64,000 nt of DNA from Flaviflagellibacter rhizophilus (GTDB lineage: Bacteria; Pseudomonadota; Alphaproteobacteria; Rhizobiales; Methylopilaceae). Both the position numbers and the translations under genes were made by a program. The notes under the pieces were generated by a model. It was given only the letters and a program-made list of their open reading frames with translations. It made no database searches and was not told the origin of the DNA. The stretch lies in contig NZ_JAXAFJ010000007.1 of assembly GCF_033898525.1 (NCBI RefSeq), positions 115,604-179,603 of the forward strand, written 5' to 3'. How positions within the stretch are numbered: position 1 is the first letter of the stretch; the number at the start of each line of letters is the position of its first letter. Positions 42,811-50,816 of this stretch are shown here, in pieces.

Positions 42811-43623
42811 TCAGGAGCCGGCAGCGACCTTGTCTGCGAACAGGGCGATGGCGCGCTGGTAGTTCGGGCTCTTGTTCCACTCGGACAGAACCGCGAAGTT
42901 CGCGCTGCCCGGCTGCCAGTTGCCGCCCCTCTGCCAGCCATAGCCGCGCAGGTAATTGGCGGTGGAGGCGAGCACGTCGGTGGAGCTGCGCATCAGGTCC
43001 TTCTTGCCGTCGCCGTCATAATCGACCGCGAACTTCAGGTAGGACGAGGGCAGGAACTGCGTCTGGCCCAATTCTCCGTGGCCGGCACCGCGAAGTTCCG
43101 ACACGCTCAGGATGTTCTGGTCGACGATCTTGAGCACCGCGATCAGCTCGCGCTGGAACAGTTCGGGGCGACGGCAGTCGGAGGCGAGCGAGGCCAGGCC
43201 GTTGATGATCGGCTTCTTGCCGGTCACGGCGCCGAAATCCGTTTCCATGCCCCAGATCGCGAGGATAACGGGAGCCGGTACGCCGAACTGGCTCTCGATC
43301 TTCGTGAACAGAGCCGCATGCGACTTCAGGTAGGAGCGTGCCTTGCTGACCCGGCCCGCGGTGACGCGGGAAGCCGCGAACTGTTCGAAGCTCCCCTTGA
43401 AGCTGGCGCGGACCTTGCGGTCATAGGAGATGACGCCCGCATCGTAGGATACGCTGTTCAGCACTGCGAGGCCCTTCTGGCCCACACCCTGTGCCGCTGC
43501 TTCGGACTTCATCTGCGTGATGAAGCCCGAGAACCCGCCCGGCTGGACGCACTGTGCCGCCAGGGCAGGAGACGCCGTCACGGCTGCACCAACAACGACC
43601 AACCACTTTGCAAACCTGTTCAT
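42811..43623 (-). CDS. lytic murein transglycosylase, MltB family
   Basis: A 270-residue protein with a signal peptide (MNRFAKWLVVVGAAVTASPA, cleaved after ALA). The catalytic glutamate lies in ILAIWGMETDFG, and GELGQTQFLPSSYLKF is the family signature. The enzyme cleaves glycan strands, forming 1,6-anhydro ends. There is no lipobox, so it is probably soluble in the periplasm. It is shorter than E. coli MltB and lacks the C-terminal peptidoglycan-binding domain found in some relatives. Confidence 0.92.
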   Translation of the reverse strand: MNRFAKWLVVVGAAVTASPALAAQCVQPGGFSGFITQMKSEAAAQGVGQKGLAVLNSVSYDAGVISYDRKVRASFKGSFEQFAASRVTAGRVSKARSYLKSHAALFTKIESQFGVPAPVILAIWGMETDFGAVTGKKPIINGLASLASDCRRPELFQRELIAVLKIVDQNILSVSELRGAGHGELGQTQFLPSSYLKFAVDYDGDGKKDLMRSSTDVLASTANYLRGYGWQRGGNWQPGSANFAVLSEWNKSPNYQRAIALFADKVAAGS

Positions 43624-43649
43624 TCGGCGACTCCCTGAAGCCGTGCGAA

Positions 43650-43664
43650 GATAAAGCTTTTATC
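43650..43664. promoter_or_regulatory. palindrome between the mltB-type gene and ubiA
   Basis: GATAAA-gct-TTTATC is a perfect 6-bp inverted repeat in the 95-base divergent gap. It may hold a -10 element or an operator; nothing more can be said. Confidence 0.3.
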
Positions 43665-43718
43665 GCCGTCAGCCAGACGGCACTTGAAGCAGCCACCGGC
43701 TTGAGGCTTATCGGCAAC

Positions 43719-44669
43719 ATGTCGAACGCCGCTCCTCATGTCGCCGACGCTGCGCCGGGCAATTGGGTGGACAGGCACGCCCCCCGATGGCTGAAGCCGT
43801 TCGCGAGGCTGGCACGCTGGGATCGCCCCATCGGTGCCTGGCTTCTGTTCTGGCCATGTGCGTGGGGTGCGGCGTTGGCCGCGATCTCGGCCGGGCATGG
43901 ACGGGACGAGCTTGCCGGGGACACCTGGCACATCCTGCTGTTCTTCGTCGGCTCGGTGGCCATGCGTGGTGCGGGCTGTACGTGGAACGACATCGTCGAC
44001 CGCAAGATCGACGCCCGGGTGGCTCGCACGGCTAGCCGACCGATTCCGTCGGGCCAGATCGGCGTGCGTGGCGCGTTGGCCTTTCTGGCGGTGCAACTCG
44101 CGGCCGGCCTCCTGGTGCTCCTGCAGTTCAACGCCTTCACGATTGTTCTTGGTTTTGCTTCGGTGATCCCGGTTATCTCCTACCCGTTCATGAAGCGCAT
44201 CACCTTCTGGCCGCAGATAAACCTGGGTGTCTGCTTTGGCTGGGGCGCGCTCGTGGCCTGGTCGGCTGTGTTCGGCGGTCTCCAGGCAGCACCGGTGCTT
44301 CTCTATGTCGGGACGATCTGCTGGATCATCGGCTACGACACCGTCTACGCGTTGCAGGACATCGAGGACGACGTGCTTGCCGGTGTGGGATCGACCGCGA
44401 TCCGCTTTGGCGAAGATGTGAAGTCCTGGCTGACCGGCTTCTATGCCGCCGCGGTGCTGCTCATCGGGCTTGCGCTTGGTGCGGCCGGGGCGGGGGTGGT
44501 CGCCTTCATCGGTCTTGCGGCATTTGCCGCGCATCTGGGCTGGCAGGTGTGGAGACTGCGCCGGGACGATGCCCGCCTGTGCCTCCGGCTGTTCAAGGCG
44601 AACAACCATGCCGGCCTCATCCTGTTCGCCGGCCTCGCCGTGGAAATCGTGCTCCGCGGGATGTCCTGA
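43719..44669 (+). CDS. ubiA: 4-hydroxybenzoate octaprenyltransferase
   Basis: A 316-residue inner-membrane prenyltransferase with about eight hydrophobic segments. The first Asp-rich motif is at 90-98 (NDIVDRKID), and the second is DTVYALQDIEDD. It attaches the polyprenyl chain to 4-hydroxybenzoate in ubiquinone synthesis. The ATG at 43719 (MSNAAPH) gives the usual length; the open frame from 43554 overlaps the divergent gene. Its stop abuts the stop of the convergent DUF6101-like gene. Confidence 0.95.
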   Translation: MSNAAPHVADAAPGNWVDRHAPRWLKPFARLARWDRPIGAWLLFWPCAWGAALAAISAGHGRDELAGDTWHILLFFVGSVAMRGAGCTWNDIVDRKIDARVARTASRPIPSGQIGVRGALAFLAVQLAAGLLVLLQFNAFTIVLGFASVIPVISYPFMKRITFWPQINLGVCFGWGALVAWSAVFGGLQAAPVLLYVGTICWIIGYDTVYALQDIEDDVLAGVGSTAIRFGEDVKSWLTGFYAAAVLLIGLALGAAGAGVVAFIGLAAFAAHLGWQVWRLRRDDARLCLRLFKANNHAGLILFAGLAVEIVLRGMS

Positions 44670-45236
44670 TCAATTGTCGTTCGCAGCCGCTGCGCTGGAT
44701 GTCGGCGTGCCGGCCGTCGCGCGTCCGGTCCGGCGGCGGGATGCGAACCGCGTCCGGCGATCCTTCAGGAAGGCGTGACGCCGGCGCGGACGAACATCGG
44801 CCACCACGAGCCCGCCGAACCGGTTTTCGGTAGCGACCGCGTGGCCGTCCAGCCCTTCGATCAGCAAGGGCAGGTTGAGCGTCACCGCCCATAGCCGCCA
44901 CTCGGCGATGATATCGGCATCGTCTTCCGCTTCGAAGAGCGTCAGGTCGAGGGCCTGGTCGGGATGGATCAGCACGACCTGCATGCGGTCCTCGGCCTCC
45001 GTGGCACCGGGCACGATGCGCAACGAAACACCGCGATAAAGCTGGACAGGCAGTTCGATGTTCATCGCCAGCTTGCCGAGGCGGCGGGCCATGACCACAC
45101 GATCCGTGTCCAGCATTACCGAACGCTCGGCGCCGCTGGCGATGTCGGGGCTCAGGAAACGGGCGGGCAATGCGGCAGGATCGACGCGGCGCGTTGCAGG
45201 AAATGCAGGAGCCTGAAGGTCGGTCTGATGTTTCAC
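44670..45236 (-). CDS. DUF6101-like conserved protein
   Basis: A 188-residue cytoplasmic protein from a GTG at 45236, which has GGGGAG 7 bases upstream; the open frame extends to 45314. Segments such as VQLYRGVSLRIVPG, RMQVVLIHPDQALDLTLFEAEDDADIIAEW and the basic DVRPRRRHAFLKDRRTRFASRRR, in overlapping pieces, followed by an AANDN end, fit a Hyphomicrobiales family I recall as DUF6101. Function is unknown. The Arg-rich C-terminus could bind nucleic acid or lipid. Confidence 0.65.
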   Translation of the reverse strand: MKHQTDLQAPAFPATRRVDPAALPARFLSPDIASGAERSVMLDTDRVVMARRLGKLAMNIELPVQLYRGVSLRIVPGATEAEDRMQVVLIHPDQALDLTLFEAEDDADIIAEWRLWAVTLNLPLLIEGLDGHAVATENRFGGLVVADVRPRRRHAFLKDRRTRFASRRRTGRATAGTPTSSAAAANDN

Positions 45237-45494
45237 GCTGTTCTCCCCAACGCCTTTCGGCGGCTGGCCGGTCTGTTGTTGACCGCAATGTGCCAGTCGA
45301 GTGGGGAGGAACACCTTAAGGGGCGTAGTTAAGCAGAACTAACCGCAGGTGTTGGTAAAAGATGCTTTGCCAAAGCTCTAACAACATCTTGCCGGGCATG
45401 ATGAACAGGATGTGTCGGTCCGGCATGCCATGAAGCTTGCCCCAGCCGGCTTCAGGGGGTAACCCACCGGAAACTGACGCGTCAGGAGCACCTC
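45237..45494. other. 258-base intergenic region between divergent genes
   Basis: This region must hold two divergent promoters. TTAA occurs at 45315-45318 and 45328-45331, nine bases apart, so it does not fit the CtrA consensus. A small inverted repeat GCTTT-gcc-AAAGC is at 45364-45376. An AGGAG at 45484-45488 is the ribosome binding site of the next gene. Nothing else is recognised. Confidence 0.4.
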
Positions 45495-46322
45495 TTGCCC
45501 TCCGGCTTTTCAAGCGCCGACCTTCAGACCATCAAAGCAGATGTTGCGAGGATCATGCGTGAGGCAGGATCCATCGCGCTCGATTTTGCGCGCGATGGCG
45601 CCCAGCGGTGGACCAAGGGCGATGCCTCCATCGTCACGGAAGCCGACATCGCTGTAGACCGCTTCCTGCATGAACACCTCGGGGCGCTGAACCCGGACAT
45701 CGGCTGGCTGTCGGAAGAGACAACCGACACTCCCGAGCGCCTGGCCCATGAGCGGGTGTGGGTGGTCGATCCTATCGACGGCACGCGCGCCTTCGTGGAG
45801 GGCGTGCCTGTGTGGGTGATCTCGGTTGCGCTCGTCGAACGTGGACGGCCCGTGCTCGGCATGATCTTCAACCCCACGCGGGACGAGATGTTCGAGGCCA
45901 TCGTCGGGGAGGGCGCCCGCATGAATGGCCAGGTGCTGAGCGCGACCGCACAGACCTCGATCAACGGCGCCAACGTCATCGGGCCGCGTACCATGATGGA
46001 GGGGCTCGAGGGCCTCGGAGCCTGCGTCGGAATCGCACGCGCGCCTTATGTCTATGCGCTGGCCTATCGGATCGCCTCGGTGGCCGCCGGCCGCGTGGAT
46101 GCGGCACTTGCCAGCACCCGCGCCAAGGACTGGGACATCGCGGCGGCGGATCTCATCCTCCACGAGGCAGGCGGGGAACTGCTGGAATTCGATGGCACGA
46201 AGCCTGTCTACAATCGTCCATCGCCTGTCCATCAGCCGCTGATTGCGGCGCCTGAGGTGCTGAATGCCGCGCTTCGTGCCGCGCTGACCGATGCGGCGCG
46301 GCAGTCGAACACCTGGGCCTGA
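45495..46322 (+). CDS. inositol monophosphatase family protein (possible 3'(2'),5'-bisphosphate nucleotidase)
   Basis: A 275-residue FIG-superfamily phosphatase starting at a TTG with AGGAG 6 bases upstream. The metal site shows GWLSEETTD, WVVDPIDGTRAFVEGVPVW and DWDIAAADLILHEAGG. In this superfamily SuhB-type enzymes act on inositol phosphate and CysQ-type on PAP. The position ahead of the Kdo/lipid A cluster is recurrent in alphaproteobacteria, but the substrate here is not known. Confidence 0.85.
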   Translation: MPSGFSSADLQTIKADVARIMREAGSIALDFARDGAQRWTKGDASIVTEADIAVDRFLHEHLGALNPDIGWLSEETTDTPERLAHERVWVVDPIDGTRAFVEGVPVWVISVALVERGRPVLGMIFNPTRDEMFEAIVGEGARMNGQVLSATAQTSINGANVIGPRTMMEGLEGLGACVGIARAPYVYALAYRIASVAAGRVDAALASTRAKDWDIAAADLILHEAGGELLEFDGTKPVYNRPSPVHQPLIAAPEVLNAALRAALTDAARQSNTWA

Positions 46323-46383
46323 GGGAACAGCCATGTGCGGCAGCACGCCTGAACAGACTGTGCGCGGGCCGGCAGCCTGACCC

Positions 46384-47097
46384 ATGCTCAAACAGCTTGG
46401 CCGAAAACCCTTTGTGCTGAACGCGCTCGGCGGCGTCTTTGCCGCATATGTGCGCATGGTTCAGAAAACAACGCGCTGGACCTTCGAACCCGGCGATCTG
46501 GCCAGCACCCTGGAGTCGGACGCGCCGGTCATCCTGTCGCTCTGGCATGGGCAGCATGTCTTCGTGCCGATCGGATGGCCCTCGCACCTGCCGGTGGCGG
46601 CGCTTGTGGCGCGCCATGCGGATGGTGAGATCAACGCCGTCGCCCTCGAAAAGCTGGGCTTCGGCACCATCCGTGGTGCCGGCGGCGGTGGTGACCAGCG
46701 CAAGCTCATCAAGCGTGGCGGCATGCGTGCCCTGCGCGGCATGGTGCGCGCCCTGAAAGGCGGTACCTCCATCGCGATCACGGCGGATGTGCCGCAGGTT
46801 GGCGGCATCGTCGGCGAAGGGATCGTTCTCCTGGCCAAGCTATCGGGACGCCCGATCCGTCCGCTCGTGGTGGTGACGCGGCGGCGGCGGCACTTCAATT
46901 CGTGGGACAAGGCCACATTGAGCCTGCCCTTCGGCCGGGGTGCCATCGTGCTGGGCGACACCGTGCGGGTCGGTCCGGACGCCGACGAGCAGGAGCTCGA
47001 GAACGCACGCCTCGCGGTCGGCGACGCGCTGAACCGCGCCCATGCGCGCGCCTACCAGATCACCGGCGGAGATGTCTGGGTCGACCGTCATGGCTGA
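46384..47097 (+). CDS. DUF374 lysophospholipid acyltransferase family protein
   Basis: A 237-residue membrane-associated protein. SLWHGQHVFVPIGWP has the acyltransferase His context of DUF374, and GGTSIAITADVPQVGG stands in the place of the substrate-binding block. The family sits with waaA and lpxK in many alphaproteobacteria, suggesting a role in lipid A or a related lipid, but no substrate is established. Its stop lies 8 bases inside waaA. Confidence 0.82.
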   Translation: MLKQLGRKPFVLNALGGVFAAYVRMVQKTTRWTFEPGDLASTLESDAPVILSLWHGQHVFVPIGWPSHLPVAALVARHADGEINAVALEKLGFGTIRGAGGGGDQRKLIKRGGMRALRGMVRALKGGTSIAITADVPQVGGIVGEGIVLLAKLSGRPIRPLVVVTRRRRHFNSWDKATLSLPFGRGAIVLGDTVRVGPDADEQELENARLAVGDALNRAHARAYQITGGDVWVDRHG

Positions 47098-48379
47098 CCG
47101 GCCGCTGCTTCTTTCAGTCTATCGCTCCCTGCTGGCGCTCATCGGCACGCCGGTGGGCACGGTGCTGCTGCGGCGTCGTGAGAAGCAGGGCAAGGAGCTT
47201 GCGGAACGCCTCGGCGAGCGGCGTGGCCGCGCGGGACTGCCGAGGCCCGAAGGCCGCCTGATCTGGGTGCATGCCGCGAGCGTGGGCGAGTTCAATTCCG
47301 TGCAGCCGCTTCTGGCCGCGCTGGCAGATCGCGGCTTCGCGGTTCTCCTGACCACCGGCACCGTCTCGTCCGCGCGTCTGGCGGCAGACCGCTTGCCGTC
47401 AGGGGTAGTCCACCAATTCGTGCCGCTCGACGTCCCGTCCTTCGTGCACCGCTTTCTTGATCACTGGCAGCCCGATCTCGTGCTGTTCACCGAGTCGGAG
47501 TTGTGGCCCGTGATGCTCGGTGCGCTGGCGGGGCGCGAAGTCCCGGTCGTCATCGTCAATGCGCGCATGTCGGATCGCTCGATGCGGCGCTGGAGCCGCG
47601 CGAAGAGTTCGATAGGTTATCTTCTGGATAAGGTGGACCTGTGCCTTGCCCAGAGCGAGGGTGATGCCGAACGCCTCCGCGCATTGGGAGCGCACAGGGT
47701 ACAGAACGCGGGCAATCTCAAATTCGACGTTCCCCCGCCGGAAGCATCGGCAGAGGCGCTGGCGCGCGTGAAATCGGCCACGTTCGGGCGCCGGATATTA
47801 CTGGCAGCCAGCACGCACCCGGGTGAATCCGAGGATCTCGTGGCGGTGCATACCGGCCTCAAGGAGACCGTGAGGAACCTGCTCACGGTCATCGCGCCCC
47901 GGCACCCTGGCGCGGCTGATTCCATCAAGGCCGCAGCCGAGGAGGCCGGACTGCTGGCCGTGCGGCGTTCGGAGAAACCGGAGCCGGCCTACAACACCGA
48001 TATCTTCATCGTCGACACCATCGGTGAACTTGGTCTGTTCTACCGCTCCGCTGATCTGGTCTTTGTCGGCGGCTCGCTTGTGCCGCATGGCGGGCAGAAC
48101 CCCATAGAACCGGCAAAGCTCGGCGTGCCGATCCTGCACGGCCCTTCGGTCCACAATTTCGTGGACATCTATGCCGCGCTGGACATGGAAGGCGGGGCTG
48201 TCCGTGTCGAGACGCGGGATCGTCTCGCGGAAGCAATTGCCCGCCTGTTCTCCGCGACGGGCGAGCGCGACGCCATGCGCGAGGCCGCCAACGGGGTCGT
48301 GCAGAGGCATGCTGGCGCTCTCGAGCGCACGCTGAACGCGCTGGAGCCCTATCTCATGCAAATGTCGCTGAGCCGGTGA
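47090..48379 (+). CDS. waaA: 3-deoxy-D-manno-octulosonic acid transferase
   Basis: A 429-residue glycosyltransferase (GT30) from the ATG at 47090. Segments seen are WVHAASVGEFNSVQPLL, the catalytic-region FTESELWPVML, AASTHPGESE and FVGGSLVPHGGQNPIEPA. WaaA transfers Kdo from CMP-Kdo to lipid A precursor at the inner membrane. It overlaps the acyltransferase gene by 8 bases and lpxK by 1 base (TGATG), forming a tight operon. Confidence 0.95.
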   Translation: MADRPLLLSVYRSLLALIGTPVGTVLLRRREKQGKELAERLGERRGRAGLPRPEGRLIWVHAASVGEFNSVQPLLAALADRGFAVLLTTGTVSSARLAADRLPSGVVHQFVPLDVPSFVHRFLDHWQPDLVLFTESELWPVMLGALAGREVPVVIVNARMSDRSMRRWSRAKSSIGYLLDKVDLCLAQSEGDAERLRALGAHRVQNAGNLKFDVPPPEASAEALARVKSATFGRRILLAASTHPGESEDLVAVHTGLKETVRNLLTVIAPRHPGAADSIKAAAEEAGLLAVRRSEKPEPAYNTDIFIVDTIGELGLFYRSADLVFVGGSLVPHGGQNPIEPAKLGVPILHGPSVHNFVDIYAALDMEGGAVRVETRDRLAEAIARLFSATGERDAMREAANGVVQRHAGALERTLNALEPYLMQMSLSR

Positions 48380-49407
48380 TGCGCGCGCCCCGGTTCTGGT
48401 CGCAGACGCCGCCGCATCTGGCAGCGCGGCTTCTCGCTCCGCTCGGCGGTGTGGTCGGCCGCGAAACGCTGCGCCGCATGGCGCGTCCCGGGGCGGACAT
48501 CGCGGTTCCCGTGATCTGCGTCGGCAATCCCGTGGCAGGCGGGGCCGGCAAGACGCCAACGGCGATCGCGCTGTCCCACATTCTGCACGGGATGGCGGAG
48601 CGTCCGGTCTTCCTCAGCCGGGGGCATGGAGGGCGGTTGAAGGGACCCGTCCTCGTCGATCCTGACACCCACGGCGCGGCCGATGTGGGCGACGAGCCGC
48701 TGCTGCTGACGCGTACGGCTCCCACCATCGTGTCGCGCGACCGGCTTTCCGGCGCGCGCGTGGCTGAGAGGCTGGACACCGTCATCATCATGGATGACGG
48801 CTTTCAGAACCCCGCTTTGCGCAAGGACCTGTCGATCCTCGTGGTGGACGCCGCGGTCGGCACCGGCAACGGCCTCTGCCTTCCGGCAGGCCCGCTGCGT
48901 GCGCCGCTGATGGAGCAGTTGCGACAGGCCGGTGCCGTGGTCCTGATCGGACAGGGCAGCGCGGGCGAGGCGGTCCGGGGCCGCGCGCAAAGCCTTGGCC
49001 TTCCTGTGTTCAGGGCAAAGCTTCACCCTATCCAGGACGGTGCGCATCCGCTCGCCGGACGCCGCGTCCTTGCCTTCGCGGGCATTGGCCGTCCGGCCAA
49101 GTTCGCGGAGACCTTGCAGGAGCTGGGTGCGAAGATCGCCGGCTTCGTGCCATTGCCGGACCATCACGTGTTCCGGGAGAGGGACGCACTGGAGCTCCTG
49201 ACCCGTGCGGACAGGGAACGCCTGCTGCTGGTTACCACGGAAAAGGACCACGCCCGGCTCGCCGGTGCGCAGAGCTCCGCCTTGCGCGAACTGGCCAGCC
49301 TTGCGCGTGTGGTGCCTGTCAGCTTGCGGTTCGAAGACGAGGGCGGCGTTCAGGCGCTTCTGCACCACGCTCTGCAAAATCGGCGTGCGCGCTCAACCTT
49401 GGGCTAG
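48379..49407 (+). CDS. lpxK: tetraacyldisaccharide 4'-kinase
   Basis: A 342-residue kinase. The P-loop is GNPVAGGAGKTPTAIALSHI, and MDDGFQNPALRKDL follows as the catalytic segment. LpxK adds the 4'-phosphate in lipid A synthesis. The ATG at 48379 shares one base with the waaA stop; a GTG directly before it is also possible. It is the last gene of the plus-strand cluster; the convergent DUF2093 gene ends 8 bases on. Confidence 0.95.
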   Translation: MRAPRFWSQTPPHLAARLLAPLGGVVGRETLRRMARPGADIAVPVICVGNPVAGGAGKTPTAIALSHILHGMAERPVFLSRGHGGRLKGPVLVDPDTHGAADVGDEPLLLTRTAPTIVSRDRLSGARVAERLDTVIIMDDGFQNPALRKDLSILVVDAAVGTGNGLCLPAGPLRAPLMEQLRQAGAVVLIGQGSAGEAVRGRAQSLGLPVFRAKLHPIQDGAHPLAGRRVLAFAGIGRPAKFAETLQELGAKIAGFVPLPDHHVFRERDALELLTRADRERLLLVTTEKDHARLAGAQSSALRELASLARVVPVSLRFEDEGGVQALLHHALQNRRARSTLG

Positions 49408-49414
49408 AGGCCGA

Positions 49415-49657
49415 TCAGCTCTGATCTTTTGTTGCGGGCAGGAAGCCCAGTTCCTTCAGCCGATCCACCGCGACCCGAAGGCTGGCATACGCCTCCTGCC
49501 TTTCGGCGGACCAGTAGCGCAGTTCGTCGAGAGGGATGGCCGCGCCCGTCACCGCGCAGCGCACGAAGCTGCCGGGACGCATGACCCGGAAGTCACCATC
49601 CAGATATTGCACCTGTGCCTCGGACGCGGGGCGGGGCGTGCGCTCGATCTTGTTCAT
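49415..49657 (-). CDS. DUF2093 small protein
   Basis: An 80-residue protein. AQVQYLDGDFRVMRPGSFVRCAVTG and IPLDELRYWSAERQEAY, in overlapping pieces, match DUF2093, a family limited to alphaproteobacteria and of unknown function. The gene is regularly found next to lpxK. The ATG at 49657 gives the family N-terminus; the longer open frame upstream is not supported. Confidence 0.82.
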   Translation of the reverse strand: MNKIERTPRPASEAQVQYLDGDFRVMRPGSFVRCAVTGAAIPLDELRYWSAERQEAYASLRVAVDRLKELGFLPATKDQS

Positions 49658-49791
49658 CGTGGCCTGCTGCTCGGAAGCCCCATAGATAGCGTGCCCGGCG
49701 GCGAAGCGCCATTGTCCGGCTGTCCGGGTTGACCCTGCGGCGCTGCGGCGGCAGGTTCCGCGCCCCTGGCCCGCGTTCCGAAAGCCCCTTC

Positions 49792-50766
49792 GTGTCCTCA
49801 GCATCGTTTCCCGGCTTCCACCTTCAGCTTGGCCTCGATGGCCTGCCGCAGGACCTGCGCGGAGGCACTGTTGCGATCGGCAATTTCGACGGGGTGCATC
49901 GCGGACACAAGGCCGTTCTCGCCGCCGCGCGGGACACCGCGAGCCACGGTCCGGTGCTGGCGCTGACCTTCGAGCCGCACCCCCGCACTTATTTCGCACC
50001 GCAAGCTCCACTCCCCAGACTGACCCCGCCGGCGGAAAAGCGATTGCTCCTGTCGCGGCAGGGGCTCAGCGGCATGGTGGAACTGCCTTTCGATGCCGAA
50101 TTGGCGGCCCTGTCGGCCGAGGATTTCCTGACGCGGATTCTCGTCGGCGCACTTGCCGCGCATACGGTTGTCGTTGGCTGGGATTTTCATTTCGGCAAGG
50201 CGCGCGGCGGTTCACCGACATTCCTGGCAGGTGCCGGGCCGCGACACGGCTTCACCACCACCATCATTCCGCCCTTCGGCGGCGAGCAGCCTGTCTCGTC
50301 CAGCGCCATTCGCACTCTCCTGTCCAGCGGCGACGTGGAAGGGGCCAACGCGATGCTCGGCCACCTTTGGTTCGTCATGGGCGAGGTTGTCCATGGCGAG
50401 AAGATCGGCCGCACGCTGGGTTATCCCACGGCCAATCTCGTCCTGCCGGCCGAGACGCCGCTGAAGCAGGGCATCTATGCCGTACGGGTGGCGGTCGATG
50501 GACGGGTTCATGATGCGGTGGCGAGTTTTGGGCGGCGTCCGCAATTCCATCAGGACGGGCCGCCTTTGCTGGAAAGCTTCCTGTTCGACTTCTCCGGCGA
50601 TCTCTATGGAAAAACCATCGCTGTAGAGTTCGTCGCCTTCCTCCGCTCCGAGCAAACCTTCGACGGCGTGGCGGATCTCGTCGCGCAGATGGACCGCGAC
50701 GGGGAGCGCGCCCGCTCTATCCTGTCGGTTCCGCCCGACGCCAATGTGCCGAGCATGATCGGCTAG
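49792..50766 (+). CDS. ribF: bifunctional riboflavin kinase/FAD synthetase
   Basis: A 324-residue protein from a GTG at 49792; the frame is open from a TTG at 49729, and no ATG is available. The adenylyltransferase domain begins VAIGNFDGVHRGHKAVL, and the kinase domain has GRTLGYPTANLVLP. RibF makes FMN and FAD from riboflavin. Ribosome binding signals are poor for both candidate starts. The downstream gene is ileS, as in many bacteria, where ribF-ileS-lspA is a conserved run. Confidence 0.92.
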   Translation: MSSASFPGFHLQLGLDGLPQDLRGGTVAIGNFDGVHRGHKAVLAAARDTASHGPVLALTFEPHPRTYFAPQAPLPRLTPPAEKRLLLSRQGLSGMVELPFDAELAALSAEDFLTRILVGALAAHTVVVGWDFHFGKARGGSPTFLAGAGPRHGFTTTIIPPFGGEQPVSSSAIRTLLSSGDVEGANAMLGHLWFVMGEVVHGEKIGRTLGYPTANLVLPAETPLKQGIYAVRVAVDGRVHDAVASFGRRPQFHQDGPPLLESFLFDFSGDLYGKTIAVEFVAFLRSEQTFDGVADLVAQMDRDGERARSILSVPPDANVPSMIG

Positions 50767-50816
50767 AGGCGCGCAGCACCTTCCCCCGTGGGCGCGCGCT
50801 TGGTAGAAGCCCGCCC

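Noticed and set aside
43554..43718. N-terminal extension of ubiA
   Set aside because: It overlaps the start of the divergent lytic transglycosylase gene and gives a non-family leader; the ATG at 43719 fits the family length.
45315..45331. Possible CtrA box before the inositol-phosphatase-family gene
   Set aside because: The two TTAA half-sites are 9 bases apart, not 7.
45316..45513. A 65-codon minus-strand open frame in the intergenic region
   Set aside because: It overlaps the ribosome binding site and start of a well-supported gene and shows no conserved motif.
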